64,000 bases of DNA from JBDHWG01 sp039810085 (GCA_039810085.1 JBDHWG010000009.1:124001-188000); one strand, 5' to 3'. Counted from the stretch's first letter, positions 49,695 to 58,050 are shown. Notes: a model not told the origin generated them from the letters alone. A program made the numbers and translations.

Positions 49695-50252
49695 ATGCGT
49701 TTGCAAGGGATTCGAGTCATCTACTTCATCGAGGAGGGGTTCGAGGATTTGGAGTTCTGGGCGCCGGTGATGCGTCTTCAGGAGGAGGGCGCGCAGGTGA
49801 CGGTGGTCGGCGGGGGCGCCTCGCAGTACACAGGCAAGCATTGCCTGACGGCGAAGCCCGACGTTCAGGCGTCTGCGGTCAACGTTGACGACTTCGACGC
49901 CGTCGTCATCCCCGGCGGGTGGGCGCCGGACAAGCTGCGCCGCCACGACGACGTGCTCAACATCGTCCGCCGCGCCAACGAGCAGGGCAAGATTATCGGC
50001 TCGATCTGCCACGCCGGTTGGGTGCCCATCAGCGCGGGCATCGTGCGCGGGCGGCGCGCGACGGGCAGCCGCGCCATCAAGGACGACCTGGTCAACGCGG
50101 GCGCGACGTGGGTGGACGAGCCGGCCTTCCGTGACGGCAACATGGTCTGGGGGCGCGTCGTCGCCGACATTCCGGCCTTCAACCGCGAGCTTGTCGCCGC
50201 CATCGAGGACTGGGCGAAGCAGCACAAGCCTGTGGCCGCCCAAGCGCGGTAG
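49695..50252 (+). CDS. DJ-1/PfpI family protein
   Basis: A 185-aa DJ-1/ThiJ/PfpI protein, starting at the ATG at 49695 after GGAAGGAGAGAGG. Nucleophile elbow GSICHAGW with the conserved Cys, a Glu in IEEGFEDLE, and the His that follows Cys in CHAG. These proteins act as proteases, glyoxalases or chaperones in oxidative or carbonyl stress; the PfpI layout (185 aa, CHAG) suggests the peptidase-like or glyoxalase III-like branch. Single gene. Confidence 0.9.
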   Translation: MRLQGIRVIYFIEEGFEDLEFWAPVMRLQEEGAQVTVVGGGASQYTGKHCLTAKPDVQASAVNVDDFDAVVIPGGWAPDKLRRHDDVLNIVRRANEQGKIIGSICHAGWVPISAGIVRGRRATGSRAIKDDLVNAGATWVDEPAFRDGNMVWGRVVADIPAFNRELVAAIEDWAKQHKPVAAQAR

Positions 50253-50291
50253 TTTCGGGTGTAGTCGGCGAGACTTGTAAACCACACTGTT

Positions 50292-50419
50292 GACTGTCAT
50301 TGCGAGGAGGACGATGGGACGACGAAGCAATCTCACGGAGGGCAAGAGCCTGACTCTTGCCCGTTAGCCCATCCTTCGCTAGAGGGGAGATTGCTTCGCG
50401 TTCGCTCACAATGACAGTC
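50292..50419. repeat. MITE-like inverted repeat element, copy 1
   Basis: GACTGTCATTG at 50292-50302 and CAATGACAGTC at 50409-50419 bound a 128-bp element with inner CGAAGCAATCTC and GAGATTGCTTCG and an inner GGGCAAGAG-CCTGA-CTCTTGCCC hairpin. Copy 2 at 55146-55266 is in the opposite orientation. Confidence 0.75.
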
Positions 50420-50434
50420 CTTCCATCTGCACTT

Positions 50435-51784
50435 CTACCGCGCGTGGAGGGTCATGCGGATGGCGTGCTTGGGGCGGAGCGTCACCGACACCTGGGGGAT
50501 AATCGCCTGGCCCGGCGCGAGGTCGAGGCAGAAGCGGCGCGCAATGCACGCCAGGAGCAAGTTGGCCTCCATCGTGGCGAACCCGGAGCCGATGCACATG
50601 TGCGGCCCGGCGCCGAAGGGGAAGTAGGCGTAGCGCGGCAGGCGGCGCTCCAGGCCATCGAGCCAGCGGTCGGGGTCGAACGTGTCGGGGTGATCGAAGT
50701 AGCGCGGATCGCGCTGGGTCACCCACTGGCTGACGATGATAATCGCGCCGGCTGGGATGCGGTAGCCGCCTAGCTCGCAGTCCGCCGTCGCCTGGCGGGC
50801 CTGGCGCGGCGCGGGTGGATAGAGGCGCATCGCCTCTTTGACCACAGCGTCAGTATACGAGAGCTTTGGCAGGTCATCCGCCGTCAGCGGCCCGTCGCCT
50901 AGCACTCGGCGCAGCTCATCCGCCAGCTTTGCATCGGCGTCCGGAATCTGAGCCAGCAGATAGAACATCCACGACAGGGCCAGCGCCGTCGTCTCGTGGC
51001 CCGCCAGGAACAGCGTCACCACCTCATCCCGCAGCTGGTGGTCGCTCATGAAGCGGCCATCCTCATCCTGGACGTGCAGCAGCATCGACAGCAAGTCGCC
51101 CTCGTCTTTGCCGCTGTCGCGGCGCTCGCGGATGATGTCATAGATGATGGCGTCGAGCCGCTCCACGGCGCGTTGCGAGCGGATGTTGGCCGGTGTTGGC
51201 AGGTTCTCCGGCAGAAGCATGATAGCGGCCTGGTTGGCGAAGCGGTCCATGAACGCTTCGAGCGCCTGGCCGACCCGGTCGGCGTGGTGGGTGACGTCGG
51301 CGTTGAACAGCGTCTTGGCAACGATTTGTAAAGTCAGCCGCATCATCGCCTGGTGAATGTCGCGGGTGTCGCCATCGCGCCACGTCTCCAGCATCCGCTC
51401 GGTGTACTCGACCATCGTCTGACTGTAGGCAAGCAGGCGCTGGCGGTGGAAGGCAGGCTGGACGAGACGGCGCTGCCGGAGCCAAAAGTCGCCCTCGCTA
51501 GTCAGCAGGCCATTGCCAAGCACCCGTTGCAGGGCGCGAGCGCCCGGCGTATTCTCCGTCTTGGCGAACGCGCCGCCTTTGTTGAGCAGAACCGTCTCGA
51601 TGAGGTCGGCGCGGTTGACCAGATAGGCGGGATATTTGCCGCCGCGCATCCGAACGACATCTCCGTACTTGCGAGCGTAGCGCGTCATATAGCCGAGCTG
51701 GTCCCGGCTGAATTCGATTAGGCACGGGATACGCCCCAGGAAGCCGACCGGCGGCGGTCCGGGCGGCAGAAGAGCCGTTGTCAT
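50435..51784 (-). CDS. Cytochrome P450
   Basis: A 449-aa soluble P450. The ATG at 51784 (MTTALLPPGPPPVGF) is chosen because it lies 1 bp after the preceding YgfZ-like stop; the longer open frame is unsupported. Hallmarks: I-helix FLAGHETTALAL (residues about 275-285), K-helix ExxR in KEAMRLYPPAPR, and the haem-binding FGAGPHMCIGSGF with Cys397. The N-terminal proline-rich run and lack of a membrane helix fit a bacterial soluble enzyme. No ferredoxin or reductase gene is nearby. Substrate unknown. Co-transcription with the YgfZ-like gene is likely. Confidence 0.92.
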   Translation of the reverse strand: MTTALLPPGPPPVGFLGRIPCLIEFSRDQLGYMTRYARKYGDVVRMRGGKYPAYLVNRADLIETVLLNKGGAFAKTENTPGARALQRVLGNGLLTSEGDFWLRQRRLVQPAFHRQRLLAYSQTMVEYTERMLETWRDGDTRDIHQAMMRLTLQIVAKTLFNADVTHHADRVGQALEAFMDRFANQAAIMLLPENLPTPANIRSQRAVERLDAIIYDIIRERRDSGKDEGDLLSMLLHVQDEDGRFMSDHQLRDEVVTLFLAGHETTALALSWMFYLLAQIPDADAKLADELRRVLGDGPLTADDLPKLSYTDAVVKEAMRLYPPAPRQARQATADCELGGYRIPAGAIIIVSQWVTQRDPRYFDHPDTFDPDRWLDGLERRLPRYAYFPFGAGPHMCIGSGFATMEANLLLACIARRFCLDLAPGQAIIPQVSVTLRPKHAIRMTLHAR

Positions 51785-51785
51785 G

Positions 51786-52883
51786 CTATACCTCGCAATC
51801 CTCGTCGCTCGTGTCACTACTCTCCATGCCATATGGGCGCGTCCAGCGGCCCGGCAGGGCGACAAGCTCGGCGTCGACAGGTTCGCCGCAGGCGACCTGC
51901 ACTGTCGCCCCTGGCGCGGCGTAGGCGACCCGGACGTAGCCCAGGCCGATGCCGCCATCCTCCGTCGGAACAAAGCTGGTCAGGGCACCAACGTTCTTGC
52001 CGCCCACCTGAAGCGGCGCGCCGAGCGTCACATCCGCCGAGCGGAAGCGCAAGCCCATGAGATGCTGTTTGAGCTTCTGATAGGTGTCGGTGCGAGCAAT
52101 CACCTCCTGGCCGATGTAGCAGCCCTTGGTGAAGCTGACCGCGCTCAGCAGGCCCGCTTCAAGCGGGTTGTACGTGTCAGTAATCTCGTGGTCGTAGGCC
52201 GGCCAGCCGGCGGCAATCCGCAGCCGCTCGTAGGCGGTGTAGCCCATCGGCGTCGCACCTGCGCCCACGACGCGCTCCCACAGCGCCGGGAAGTCGTCAG
52301 CCTCGACCACGACGTTGATGCCGCCTCCGCCAAGCGGGTCTGTCCCGCCAACAAGGGCGCGCAGGGCCTCCACGGCTGTGAAGCCAAGCTCCGTGTCGAG
52401 GCTCACGCCCAGCGCCGAGTGGGCCAGCTCAGCCGCGCGCGGACCGTACAGCGTCAGCATCGCCGTGGCAGACGTCAGGTCGGAGACGTTGACCTGATCG
52501 CGGTAGAAGATGAAGCCGCGCAGCCAGGACGTCAGCCGGTGGCCTGCCCCTAAGCTGTTGACAATCAAGATGTCGTCGGCCCAGCCGTAGACGAGCGCCC
52601 GGTCGATCATGCGGCCCCGGGCGTCGGTGAAAACCGTCGCGCGGCCTGCACTGGGCGGCAAGTCGGCGAAGTCGTTGGTGGACATGCGCTGCAAGAAGTC
52701 CAGGCGGTCCCGCCCCATGAGCTGAAGCCGCCCCCACGCCGAGCGGTCCATAACCGCAACATCCGTCTGGACGGCGCGCAGTTCCGCTCCAATGTCGCCG
52801 TAGTCGGCGGCCACAATATAGCCGTTGACCTGCGTCAGGTTGGCAGGCACGCGCGCGCTGCCGGTGGTGAACTCCGTGTGCAT
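51786..52883 (-). CDS. YgfZ/GcvT-like folate-binding protein
   Basis: A 365-aa GcvT-fold protein. The ATG at 52883 gives MHTEFTTGSARVPANL; GTG 52886 is an alternative. The fold matches aminomethyltransferase, and KGCYIGQEVIARTDTYQK is the signature of the YgfZ/IBA57 branch, which binds tetrahydrofolate and helps Fe-S cluster enzyme maturation. The GcvT glycine-cleavage motif is not seen, and no gcvH or gcvP is near. It leads an operon with the P450 gene. Confidence 0.85.
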   Translation of the reverse strand: MHTEFTTGSARVPANLTQVNGYIVAADYGDIGAELRAVQTDVAVMDRSAWGRLQLMGRDRLDFLQRMSTNDFADLPPSAGRATVFTDARGRMIDRALVYGWADDILIVNSLGAGHRLTSWLRGFIFYRDQVNVSDLTSATAMLTLYGPRAAELAHSALGVSLDTELGFTAVEALRALVGGTDPLGGGGINVVVEADDFPALWERVVGAGATPMGYTAYERLRIAAGWPAYDHEITDTYNPLEAGLLSAVSFTKGCYIGQEVIARTDTYQKLKQHLMGLRFRSADVTLGAPLQVGGKNVGALTSFVPTEDGGIGLGYVRVAYAAPGATVQVACGEPVDAELVALPGRWTRPYGMESSDTSDEDCEV

Positions 52884-52948
52884 CACAACACCTCACTTCA
52901 ACAAGGAACCGTTGTTATATTGTACACAGAACTAGAGCTTTGGGGGCG

Positions 52949-54025
52949 TCAGGTGGCTGGCGCCTGGCGCAGGCGAGCCAGGAACGCCTGCGGGTCGTGG
53001 TAGAAGTCTTCGCGGCCCAGGCGGCCTGTAACCAGGCCCATCAGGGTCTCGGTAATCGTGCGGTTGACGGGTGTGGGAACGCCAGTGTTCGCCCCGGCTT
53101 TGACCACGGCGCCGTTGAGGTACTCGACCTCGGACTGGCCGCGCCCGCTGGTCATGTCGATGTACAGGGATGGCATCTTGCCGCCGCGCCCCGAGACAGC
53201 AAGGTTCCGCAGCGCCGGCTGGAGGATAAACCGCGGCAGGAACTTCATGCCCAGCGGGAGAAGGACGGCCGGCTGCCCCGGCAGGTTCACAACCTTGATC
53301 CGCAGGGCCTTCATCACCGCCATCGCCTCTTTGAAGGCGTCGCGCTCCAGTCGGAATAGCCCCGGCTGGCCAAGTTCCTCATCTGGCGGCATGTCGACGA
53401 TGGCAGGAATTGCATTGCCAACCATGTTGAGCAGCAACTTGGACCACTTCATCGCCCGGTAGTCGCGGTACTCCGTCACAACAAAGCCCGCCAACCGCAT
53501 CGCCTCGGCGATGCGCTTCGCCGCCTCCGCCGTCGTGGGACGCCCCCGTGCATTGCAGTATGGGGCGATGCCGATGCCCCCCTTGTTGCGCACATGCACG
53601 TGGCCCGGCTCCGGGACAGAGACAGGTATCGTGACCGTCGCCGCCACGACGTGGTCAGCGCCCAGCACCTCGGCGGCGGCATCTTCGCTACCGACACCGT
53701 TCTGGAATGTGACAACAGGGGGGGGAACTGGAAATGCCGCGCGAATCTCCTCTGCCGCCTGCCGGACATCAAAGGCCTTGACCGTGAGGGCCAGCCAGTC
53801 GAATGGGCCGCGCCAGGCGTCCATCGCCAATTCCGCCAGGCTCTCCACGACGGTCAGGGTGCGCACCGTTTGCGCCTGCCCCTCTCGAATGAGGCACAGG
53901 CCATCGCGCCGAATCTGCTCCGCCAGCTGGCCTCGAGCCACGAGGGTCACATCGTGGCCCCCAAGCGCCAACTGGCTCGCAATCAGTCCCCCGATGGCGC
54001 CCGCGCCTACCACCAGAATACGCAT
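52949..54025 (-). CDS. Ketopantoate reductase-like protein (PanE/ApbA family)
   Basis: A 358-aa dehydrogenase with an N-terminal Rossmann fold (VVGAGAIGGLIASQLALGGHDVTLVAR), the FDWLALTVKAFDVRQAAEEI and TFQNGVGSEDAAAEVLGADHVVAATVTI loops, and the C-terminal ApbA_C helical domain with the catalytic Lys in MKWSKLLLNMVGNAIPAIVD. NADPH-dependent reduction of ketopantoate or another 2-keto acid is likely. It may be the panE gene, but paralogues are common. The small membrane protein gene lies 7 bp upstream. Confidence 0.85.
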   Translation of the reverse strand: MRILVVGAGAIGGLIASQLALGGHDVTLVARGQLAEQIRRDGLCLIREGQAQTVRTLTVVESLAELAMDAWRGPFDWLALTVKAFDVRQAAEEIRAAFPVPPPVVTFQNGVGSEDAAAEVLGADHVVAATVTIPVSVPEPGHVHVRNKGGIGIAPYCNARGRPTTAEAAKRIAEAMRLAGFVVTEYRDYRAMKWSKLLLNMVGNAIPAIVDMPPDEELGQPGLFRLERDAFKEAMAVMKALRIKVVNLPGQPAVLLPLGMKFLPRFILQPALRNLAVSGRGGKMPSLYIDMTSGRGQSEVEYLNGAVVKAGANTGVPTPVNRTITETLMGLVTGRLGREDFYHDPQAFLARLRQAPAT

Positions 54026-54032
54026 CGAGACG

Positions 54033-54332
54033 TCAGGCCTTTCTCCAGAGAAGGCCGCGGCTCATGACAGCAAACGAGACAGCGCCAACCAGGATGGCAA
54101 GCGCAAGGATGAGAAGCGGCGACTTCGCCCCAATGCCCAGGCCCAGCATTAGCGCGCCTGCGAGGAAGACGAGGCTGGCCCACAACGTCGCGGCCAGGCC
54201 GAGCTGCGCGGCCAGATTGCCGCGGTTGGCCTGCCCGCGACGGTAGCGCTGCTGCGCTGAGCGCACCATTGTCGCCGTCAGCAGGAAGACGAACAGAACC
54301 GGGAGACCCAGAATGAGGAATACGAGTTTCAC
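54033..54332 (-). CDS. Small membrane protein, unknown
   Basis: A 99-aa protein with three membrane helices (about 4-22, 45-66, 70-90) and a basic loop between the first two (RSAQQRYRRGQANRG). It precedes the ketopantoate-reductase-like gene by 7 bp, so it is likely co-transcribed. No family is recognised. Confidence 0.6.
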   Translation of the reverse strand: MKLVFLILGLPVLFVFLLTATMVRSAQQRYRRGQANRGNLAAQLGLAATLWASLVFLAGALMLGLGIGAKSPLLILALAILVGAVSFAVMSRGLLWRKA

Positions 54333-54405
54333 AAGCGGCCTTTGGTGGTCATAGAGGCGTGGTATCTAGGCGGTATTGTAGATGAAACCGAGGTCTAGCG
54401 CAAAG

Positions 54406-55047
54406 CTAAGACACGTTGCCTTGCCTCAGAAGCGCGCGCACCTCGTCGTCCGTCGTCGGCGAGAAGTCCTGGTACCACAGCCCCACGGCGCGGAAGCCCT
54501 CCGGTGTGACGACGCACGCGAAGTCGTCGGCCAGGGCGCGGATGTCGTCGGCGATGGGCGGCGCGGCCACCGGCACGGCTACGACAACAGACGTCGGTTG
54601 CAAAAGACGCGCGGCTGCAATCGCCGCCCGCATCGTCGCGCCCGTGGCGAGGCCGTCGTCCACCAGGATAACCGTGCGTCCCACCAGGTCGAGGGGCGGG
54701 CGGGCGTCGCGGTATAGCCGCTCGCGCCGCGTCAACTCCGCGCCCTCCTCAATCACCTTCGCGTCGATCACGCTCTCTGGGATGTTGAAGGCGTCAATCA
54801 CCGAGGTGTTGACGACGCGCACACCGCCCGATGCAATCGCGCCCATCGCCAGCTCTTCCCGACCGGGCACACCGAGCTTGCGCACCAGGAACACATCCAG
54901 GGGCGCGCCCAGCGCGTGCGCGACCTCGGCGGCGACAGGCACACCACCGCGCGGCAGCCCGAGCACGATGACATCGGGACGGTGGGCATAGGTTGCGAGC
55001 TTACCGGCAAGAAACCGTCCAGCTTCCGCCCGGTCGTGAAACGGCAT
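54406..55047 (-). CDS. Phosphoribosyltransferase-like protein (COG1926 type)
   Basis: A 213-aa PRTase. The ATG at 55047 follows GAGAGGGAAGG. The PRPP loop VILVDDGLATGATMRAAI is intact, and the N-terminal half has VLGLPRGGVPVAAEVAHALGAPLDVFLVRKLGVPG, the pattern of predicted phosphoribosyltransferases of unknown substrate (COG1926). Some family members are fused to or work with hydrolases; no partner is next to it here. Confidence 0.88.
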   Translation of the reverse strand: MPFHDRAEAGRFLAGKLATYAHRPDVIVLGLPRGGVPVAAEVAHALGAPLDVFLVRKLGVPGREELAMGAIASGGVRVVNTSVIDAFNIPESVIDAKVIEEGAELTRRERLYRDARPPLDLVGRTVILVDDGLATGATMRAAIAAARLLQPTSVVVAVPVAAPPIADDIRALADDFACVVTPEGFRAVGLWYQDFSPTTDDEVRALLRQGNVS

Positions 55048-55145
55048 CCTTCCCTCTCCAGTAACGCTCAGCTTCAATGACGGACCCGTCATTGGAGACC
55101 CCACGCCTTGTAGCGGCGTGCGCCAGCACGAGAACATCGCCAAGC

Positions 55146-55266
55146 TGTCATTGTGAGCGTGAGCGAAGCAATCTCCCGCCCTCGCGACAGATGGTTTGAG
55201 CGGTTATAGCGTGACTGTCACGCACCGGGAGATTGCTTCGTCGTCTTGCGTCCTCCTCGCAATGAC
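55146..55266. repeat. MITE-like inverted repeat element, copy 2
   Basis: TGTCATTG at 55146-55153 and CAATGACG at 55260-55267 bound a 121-bp element. Its left end (TGTCATTGTGAGCG...GAAGCAATCTCCC) matches the inverse of the right end of copy 1. It lies in the 321-bp gap 55048-55368; the rest of the gap holds only the DUF763 promoter. Confidence 0.7.
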
Positions 55267-55333
55267 GGCGCTCTACCTGGAAACAGTATAGGCGATGCGC
55301 AGGTGGCGTACAAAGCACGACGCGGATTCGCAC

Positions 55334-55362
55334 TTTCGTTCTACGCCGTCCAGGGTTATAAT
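55334..55362 (+). promoter_or_regulatory. Promoter of the DUF763 gene
   Basis: TTTCGT at 55334-55339, 17-bp spacer, TATAAT at 55357-55362. The ATG at 55369 is 7 nt after the -10 box, where +1 is expected, so the mRNA would be leaderless. Confidence 0.55.
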
Positions 55363-55368
55363 TGAGGC

Positions 55369-56568
55369 ATGACAATGCCTACCGGCCAGGCGACGGCTAA
55401 CCTCCCGCTGCATCACGGCGCGTGCCCGCCGTGGCTTTTCGCGCGCATGCGTCTGCTTGCGCGGGAGATCGCGCGCGCCATCGTTGAGGCCGAAGGGACG
55501 CCAGGGTTCCTTGCCCGACTGAGCAACCCCTACTGGTTCCAGAGCTTCGGCGCGGTGCTCGGCTTCGACTGGCACTCCAGCGGCGTGACGACGACCGTGT
55601 GCGGGGCGCTCAAGGACGGGCTGAAGGGCGGCGTAGACGACGAGCTAGGGCTGTGGGTCGCCGGCGGCAAAGGCCGCACCTCGCGGCAGACGCCGGACGA
55701 GCTGCTGGCGCTAGGCGACCGGCTGGCGGTTGACCCGGTTGGCCTGGCCGAGACGAGCCGCCTCGTCGCCAAAGTCGACAACAACGCCGTCCAGGACGGC
55801 TACCAGCTCTACCACCACGTCTTCGTCGTCGACAAAGAGGGCCGCTGGACCGTCATCCAGCAGGGAATGAACGACGCGACGGCCTGGGCGCGGCGGTACC
55901 ATTGGCTGAGCGAAACCGTGCAGAGCTTTGTCGACGAGCCGCACGCCGCCGTGTGCGCCGTCGCCCCGGCGACCCCTCTCAACCTTGTGGCCCACGAAGG
56001 CGAGGCCAACCGCGCTGCGATTGCGACGCTGGCCGCCGAGAAGCCGGAGATGCTCGTTGCCGAGCTTCAGAAGGCGCAGAGCATGACCCTGCCCGCCCAC
56101 CATGAGGTCGAGATTGGCGACATCCACCCGCAGCGGCTCTACAAGACCCTGCTCTCGACGTACGCCAACCCGCCGCAGGACTTCGTCGATTTGCTGGGTC
56201 GGTCTGGCGTCGGGGCCAAGACCCTGCGAGCGCTGAGCCTGCTCGGCGAGCTGCTCTACGGCGCGCCCGCGTCGTTCCGCGATCCGGCGCGTTTCTCCTT
56301 CGCCCACGGCGGCAAGGATGGCACGCCCTACGCCGTCGCGCAACACGAGTACGACCAGACCATCGCCTACCTTGAGCGCGCCGTGCGTCAGGCGCGCCTG
56401 GGCGAGAAGGAACGCCTGGAAGCGCTACGGCGGCTCGCGGCCTGGGTCGATGAGGGCACGCGACCCAGCCCGGCGCCGCCCTCGACCGAGCGCCTGCCGG
56501 TCTCAAAAGCGCCTGGTCCGCGCCGCCCTGTGCAGCTCGGCCTGGGTGCGGAGTTCTTCAAGCAGTAA
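55369..56568 (+). CDS. DUF763 domain protein
   Basis: A 399-aa protein of the DUF763 family, seen mostly in thermophilic archaea and some bacteria. Recognised from TANLPLHHGACPPWLFARMRLL, LSNPYWFQSFGAVLGFDWHSSGVTTTVCGALKDGL and SFAHGGKDGTPYAVAQHEYDQTIAYLERAV. The family is uncharacterised; helix-hairpin-helix-like segments (DFVDLLGRSGVGAKTLRALSLLGELLYG) hint at nucleic-acid binding. The C-terminal 40 residues are Pro/Lys-rich. Likely leaderless mRNA. Neighbouring rsmI is 84 bp downstream. Confidence 0.88.
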   Translation: MTMPTGQATANLPLHHGACPPWLFARMRLLAREIARAIVEAEGTPGFLARLSNPYWFQSFGAVLGFDWHSSGVTTTVCGALKDGLKGGVDDELGLWVAGGKGRTSRQTPDELLALGDRLAVDPVGLAETSRLVAKVDNNAVQDGYQLYHHVFVVDKEGRWTVIQQGMNDATAWARRYHWLSETVQSFVDEPHAAVCAVAPATPLNLVAHEGEANRAAIATLAAEKPEMLVAELQKAQSMTLPAHHEVEIGDIHPQRLYKTLLSTYANPPQDFVDLLGRSGVGAKTLRALSLLGELLYGAPASFRDPARFSFAHGGKDGTPYAVAQHEYDQTIAYLERAVRQARLGEKERLEALRRLAAWVDEGTRPSPAPPSTERLPVSKAPGPRRPVQLGLGAEFFKQ

Positions 56569-56572
56569 CCCC

Positions 56573-56640
56573 GTCGTCATGCTGAGCGGAGCGAAGCATC
56601 GCCCGGCGCGCTGGAGGCCCTTCACTTCGTTCAGGGCGAC
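56573..56640. repeat. GTCATGCTGAGCGGAGCGAAG imperfect inverted repeat
   Basis: GTCGTCATGCTGAGCGGAG at 56573 and its partly matching inverse CTTCGTTCAGGGCGAC up to 56640. It resembles a common intergenic repeat word. It sits in the gap just before rsmI. Confidence 0.45.
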
Positions 56641-56652
56641 ACCGAGGGATAT

Positions 56653-57474
56653 GTGGGTATCCTGTACGTCGTCGCGACGCCCATCGGCAACCTGGAAGAC
56701 ATGACGTTCCGCGCCCTGCGCGTTCTGCGCGAAGCTGCGCTCATCGCCGCCGAGGACACGCGGACGACGCGCGGCCTCCTGGCTCACTTCGACATCCATA
56801 CGCCCCTGACAAGCTACCACGAGTACACGGAGCCGGCCAAGATCGAGCGCCTGCTCGACCGGCTGGCCGAGGGTGACATGGCTCTCGTCTCGGAGGCGGG
56901 GATGCCGGGCATCTCCGACCCCGGCGCGCCGCTGATCGCCGCCGCCATCCGTCGCGGCATCCGCGTCGTCCCTATCCCGGGCGCGTCGGCCCTGTTGAGC
57001 GCCCTTGCCGTGTCCGGTCTACCCACTGACGCCTTTACTTACCTGGGCTTCCTGCCGCGCCGCGCGTCCGACCGCCGCCGCGCCATCGAGGACGCCGCTG
57101 CACTGCCGTATACCCTCGTCTGGTTCGAGACGCCCCACCGCCTGCGCGACGCCCTGGCCGACCTGCACGCCATCCTCGGCAAGCGTCCCATCGCCGTTGC
57201 CCGCGAACTGACCAAGTTCTACGAGGAAGTCTGGCGCGGGAGTCTTGAGGCGGCAGTAGCCCATTTCACGCAGGTCGAGCCGCGCGGCGAATTCACCCTG
57301 GTCATAGGCGGCGCCGTCGTCGCCGATGCGGTCTGGGACGAGGCGGCGGTGCGCGCGGCGCTGGATGCGGCGCTGGCGGATGGGAAGCGCGGGCGCGAGG
57401 CGGCGCGCAGTGTCGCGCAACGGGCCGGTTGGAGCACACGCGCGGTCTACGAGCTTCTGGTGAAGAATCCTTAA
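56653..57474 (+). CDS. rsmI: 16S rRNA (cytidine1402-2'-O)-methyltransferase RsmI
   Basis: A 273-aa tetrapyrrole-methylase-fold enzyme: GILYVVATPIGNLEDMTFRALRVL, IAAEDTRTTRGLLAHF, DMALVSEAGMPGISDPG, and PIPGASALLSALAVSGLPTDAFTYLGFLPRR. These are diagnostic for RsmI, which methylates the ribose of C1402 in 16S rRNA with SAM to fine-tune the P site. GTG start at 56653; CGAGGGA lies just upstream. The C-terminal helical domain (GKRGREAARSVAQRAGWSTRAVYELL) is normal. Confidence 0.95.
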   Translation: MGILYVVATPIGNLEDMTFRALRVLREAALIAAEDTRTTRGLLAHFDIHTPLTSYHEYTEPAKIERLLDRLAEGDMALVSEAGMPGISDPGAPLIAAAIRRGIRVVPIPGASALLSALAVSGLPTDAFTYLGFLPRRASDRRRAIEDAAALPYTLVWFETPHRLRDALADLHAILGKRPIAVARELTKFYEEVWRGSLEAAVAHFTQVEPRGEFTLVIGGAVVADAVWDEAAVRAALDAALADGKRGREAARSVAQRAGWSTRAVYELLVKNP

Positions 57475-57512
57475 GCTTTGGCTCCCGTAGGGCACCCGGC
57501 GGGTAGTAATTG

Positions 57513-57542
57513 TTGACTTGCTTCTAAAACCGGGTGTATACT
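57513..57542 (+). promoter_or_regulatory. Promoter of the SWIM-domain leader or small RNA
   Basis: TTGACT at 57513-57518, 18-bp spacer, TATACT at 57537-57542. It precedes a 170-nt leader rich in hairpins. Confidence 0.7.
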
Positions 57543-57548
57543 ATCCCA

Positions 57549-57690
57549 CAATAGAATGGAGCCGCACAGGTGCGCTCCATTGGAACCGTCGGAGGGTTTT
57601 TTCCGCGTATGCCTGTTTCAAACGCTAAGCAGGCTCTAGTCCGCTTACGATGAGGAGCATCCCGGCCACCAGGCCAGGATGCTCCTTGTG
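57549..57690 (+). ncRNA. Structured leader or small RNA with three hairpins, unnamed
   Basis: Downstream of a clear promoter there is no ORF for about 170 nt, but three hairpins: ATGGAGC-C-GCAC-AG-GTGC-GCTCCAT (57556-57580), GCCTG...CAGGC (57611-57634), and AGGAGCATCC-C-GGCC-ACCA-GGCC-A-GGATGCTCCT (57653-57686). An internal TTTTTT follows the first hairpin. CACAA at 57547-57551 can also pair with TTGTG at 57686-57690. It may be a regulatory leader of the SWIM gene or an independent RNA. I cannot match it to a known family. Confidence 0.45.
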
Positions 57691-57722
57691 CGTTCAATAA
57701 AGGTAGTTATAGGAGGATATGC

Positions 57723-57980
57723 ATGGACTCGGCGATCATCAGCAAGATCGAGAAGGCCCGCCGCTACTCAGCAGAGCCAAATCGCGTTGTGTTCAGCCAG
57801 TTCACCGCTACTGTGCAAGGCGACCACCGCGCCCACACCGTGACCTACACGAAGGGTGAGTGGCATTGCGACTGCGACTATTTCGCGCATCGCCACTACT
57901 GCTCCCACACGATGACGCTGGAAAGACTGCTGGGCGTGATGGTGCCGCCGGAGTGGTCCGAAGAGCTTCAGCCGACGTAA
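57723..57980 (+). CDS. Small SWIM zinc-finger protein
   Basis: An 85-aa protein: TYTKGEWHCDCDYFAHRHYCSHTMTLE contains C-x-C-x(n)-C-x-H, the SWIM zinc-finger pattern (Cys in CDC, then C and H in YCSH). The rest is a short beta domain. SWIM proteins bind DNA or protein; in bacteria the small forms often accompany SNF2 helicases, which are not present here. AGGAGG is just upstream of the ATG at 57723. The leader before it is structured. Confidence 0.8.
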   Translation: MDSAIISKIEKARRYSAEPNRVVFSQFTATVQGDHRAHTVTYTKGEWHCDCDYFAHRHYCSHTMTLERLLGVMVPPEWSEELQPT

Positions 57981-58012
57981 GCCGTAAAGTTACAATAACA
58001 TAAAGACAATTG

Positions 58013-58050
58013 GCAGACCTGACAGGTTTACGCAAACCTGTCAGGTCTGC
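58013..58050. repeat. Palindromic repeat, ACCTGACAGGTTT family (copy 2)
   Basis: GCAGACCTGACAGGTTT-ACGC-AAACCTGTCAGGTCTGC: perfect 17-bp arms with a 4-nt loop, between convergent genes. Shares the core with 28427-28457. Confidence 0.85.

Noticed and set aside
51785..51973. Upstream extension of the P450 frame
   Set aside because: It overlaps the YgfZ-like gene and shows no P450 features.
54083..54152. Additional plus-strand frames opposite the ketopantoate-reductase and membrane genes
   Set aside because: Shadow frames with no recognisable domain or ribosome site.
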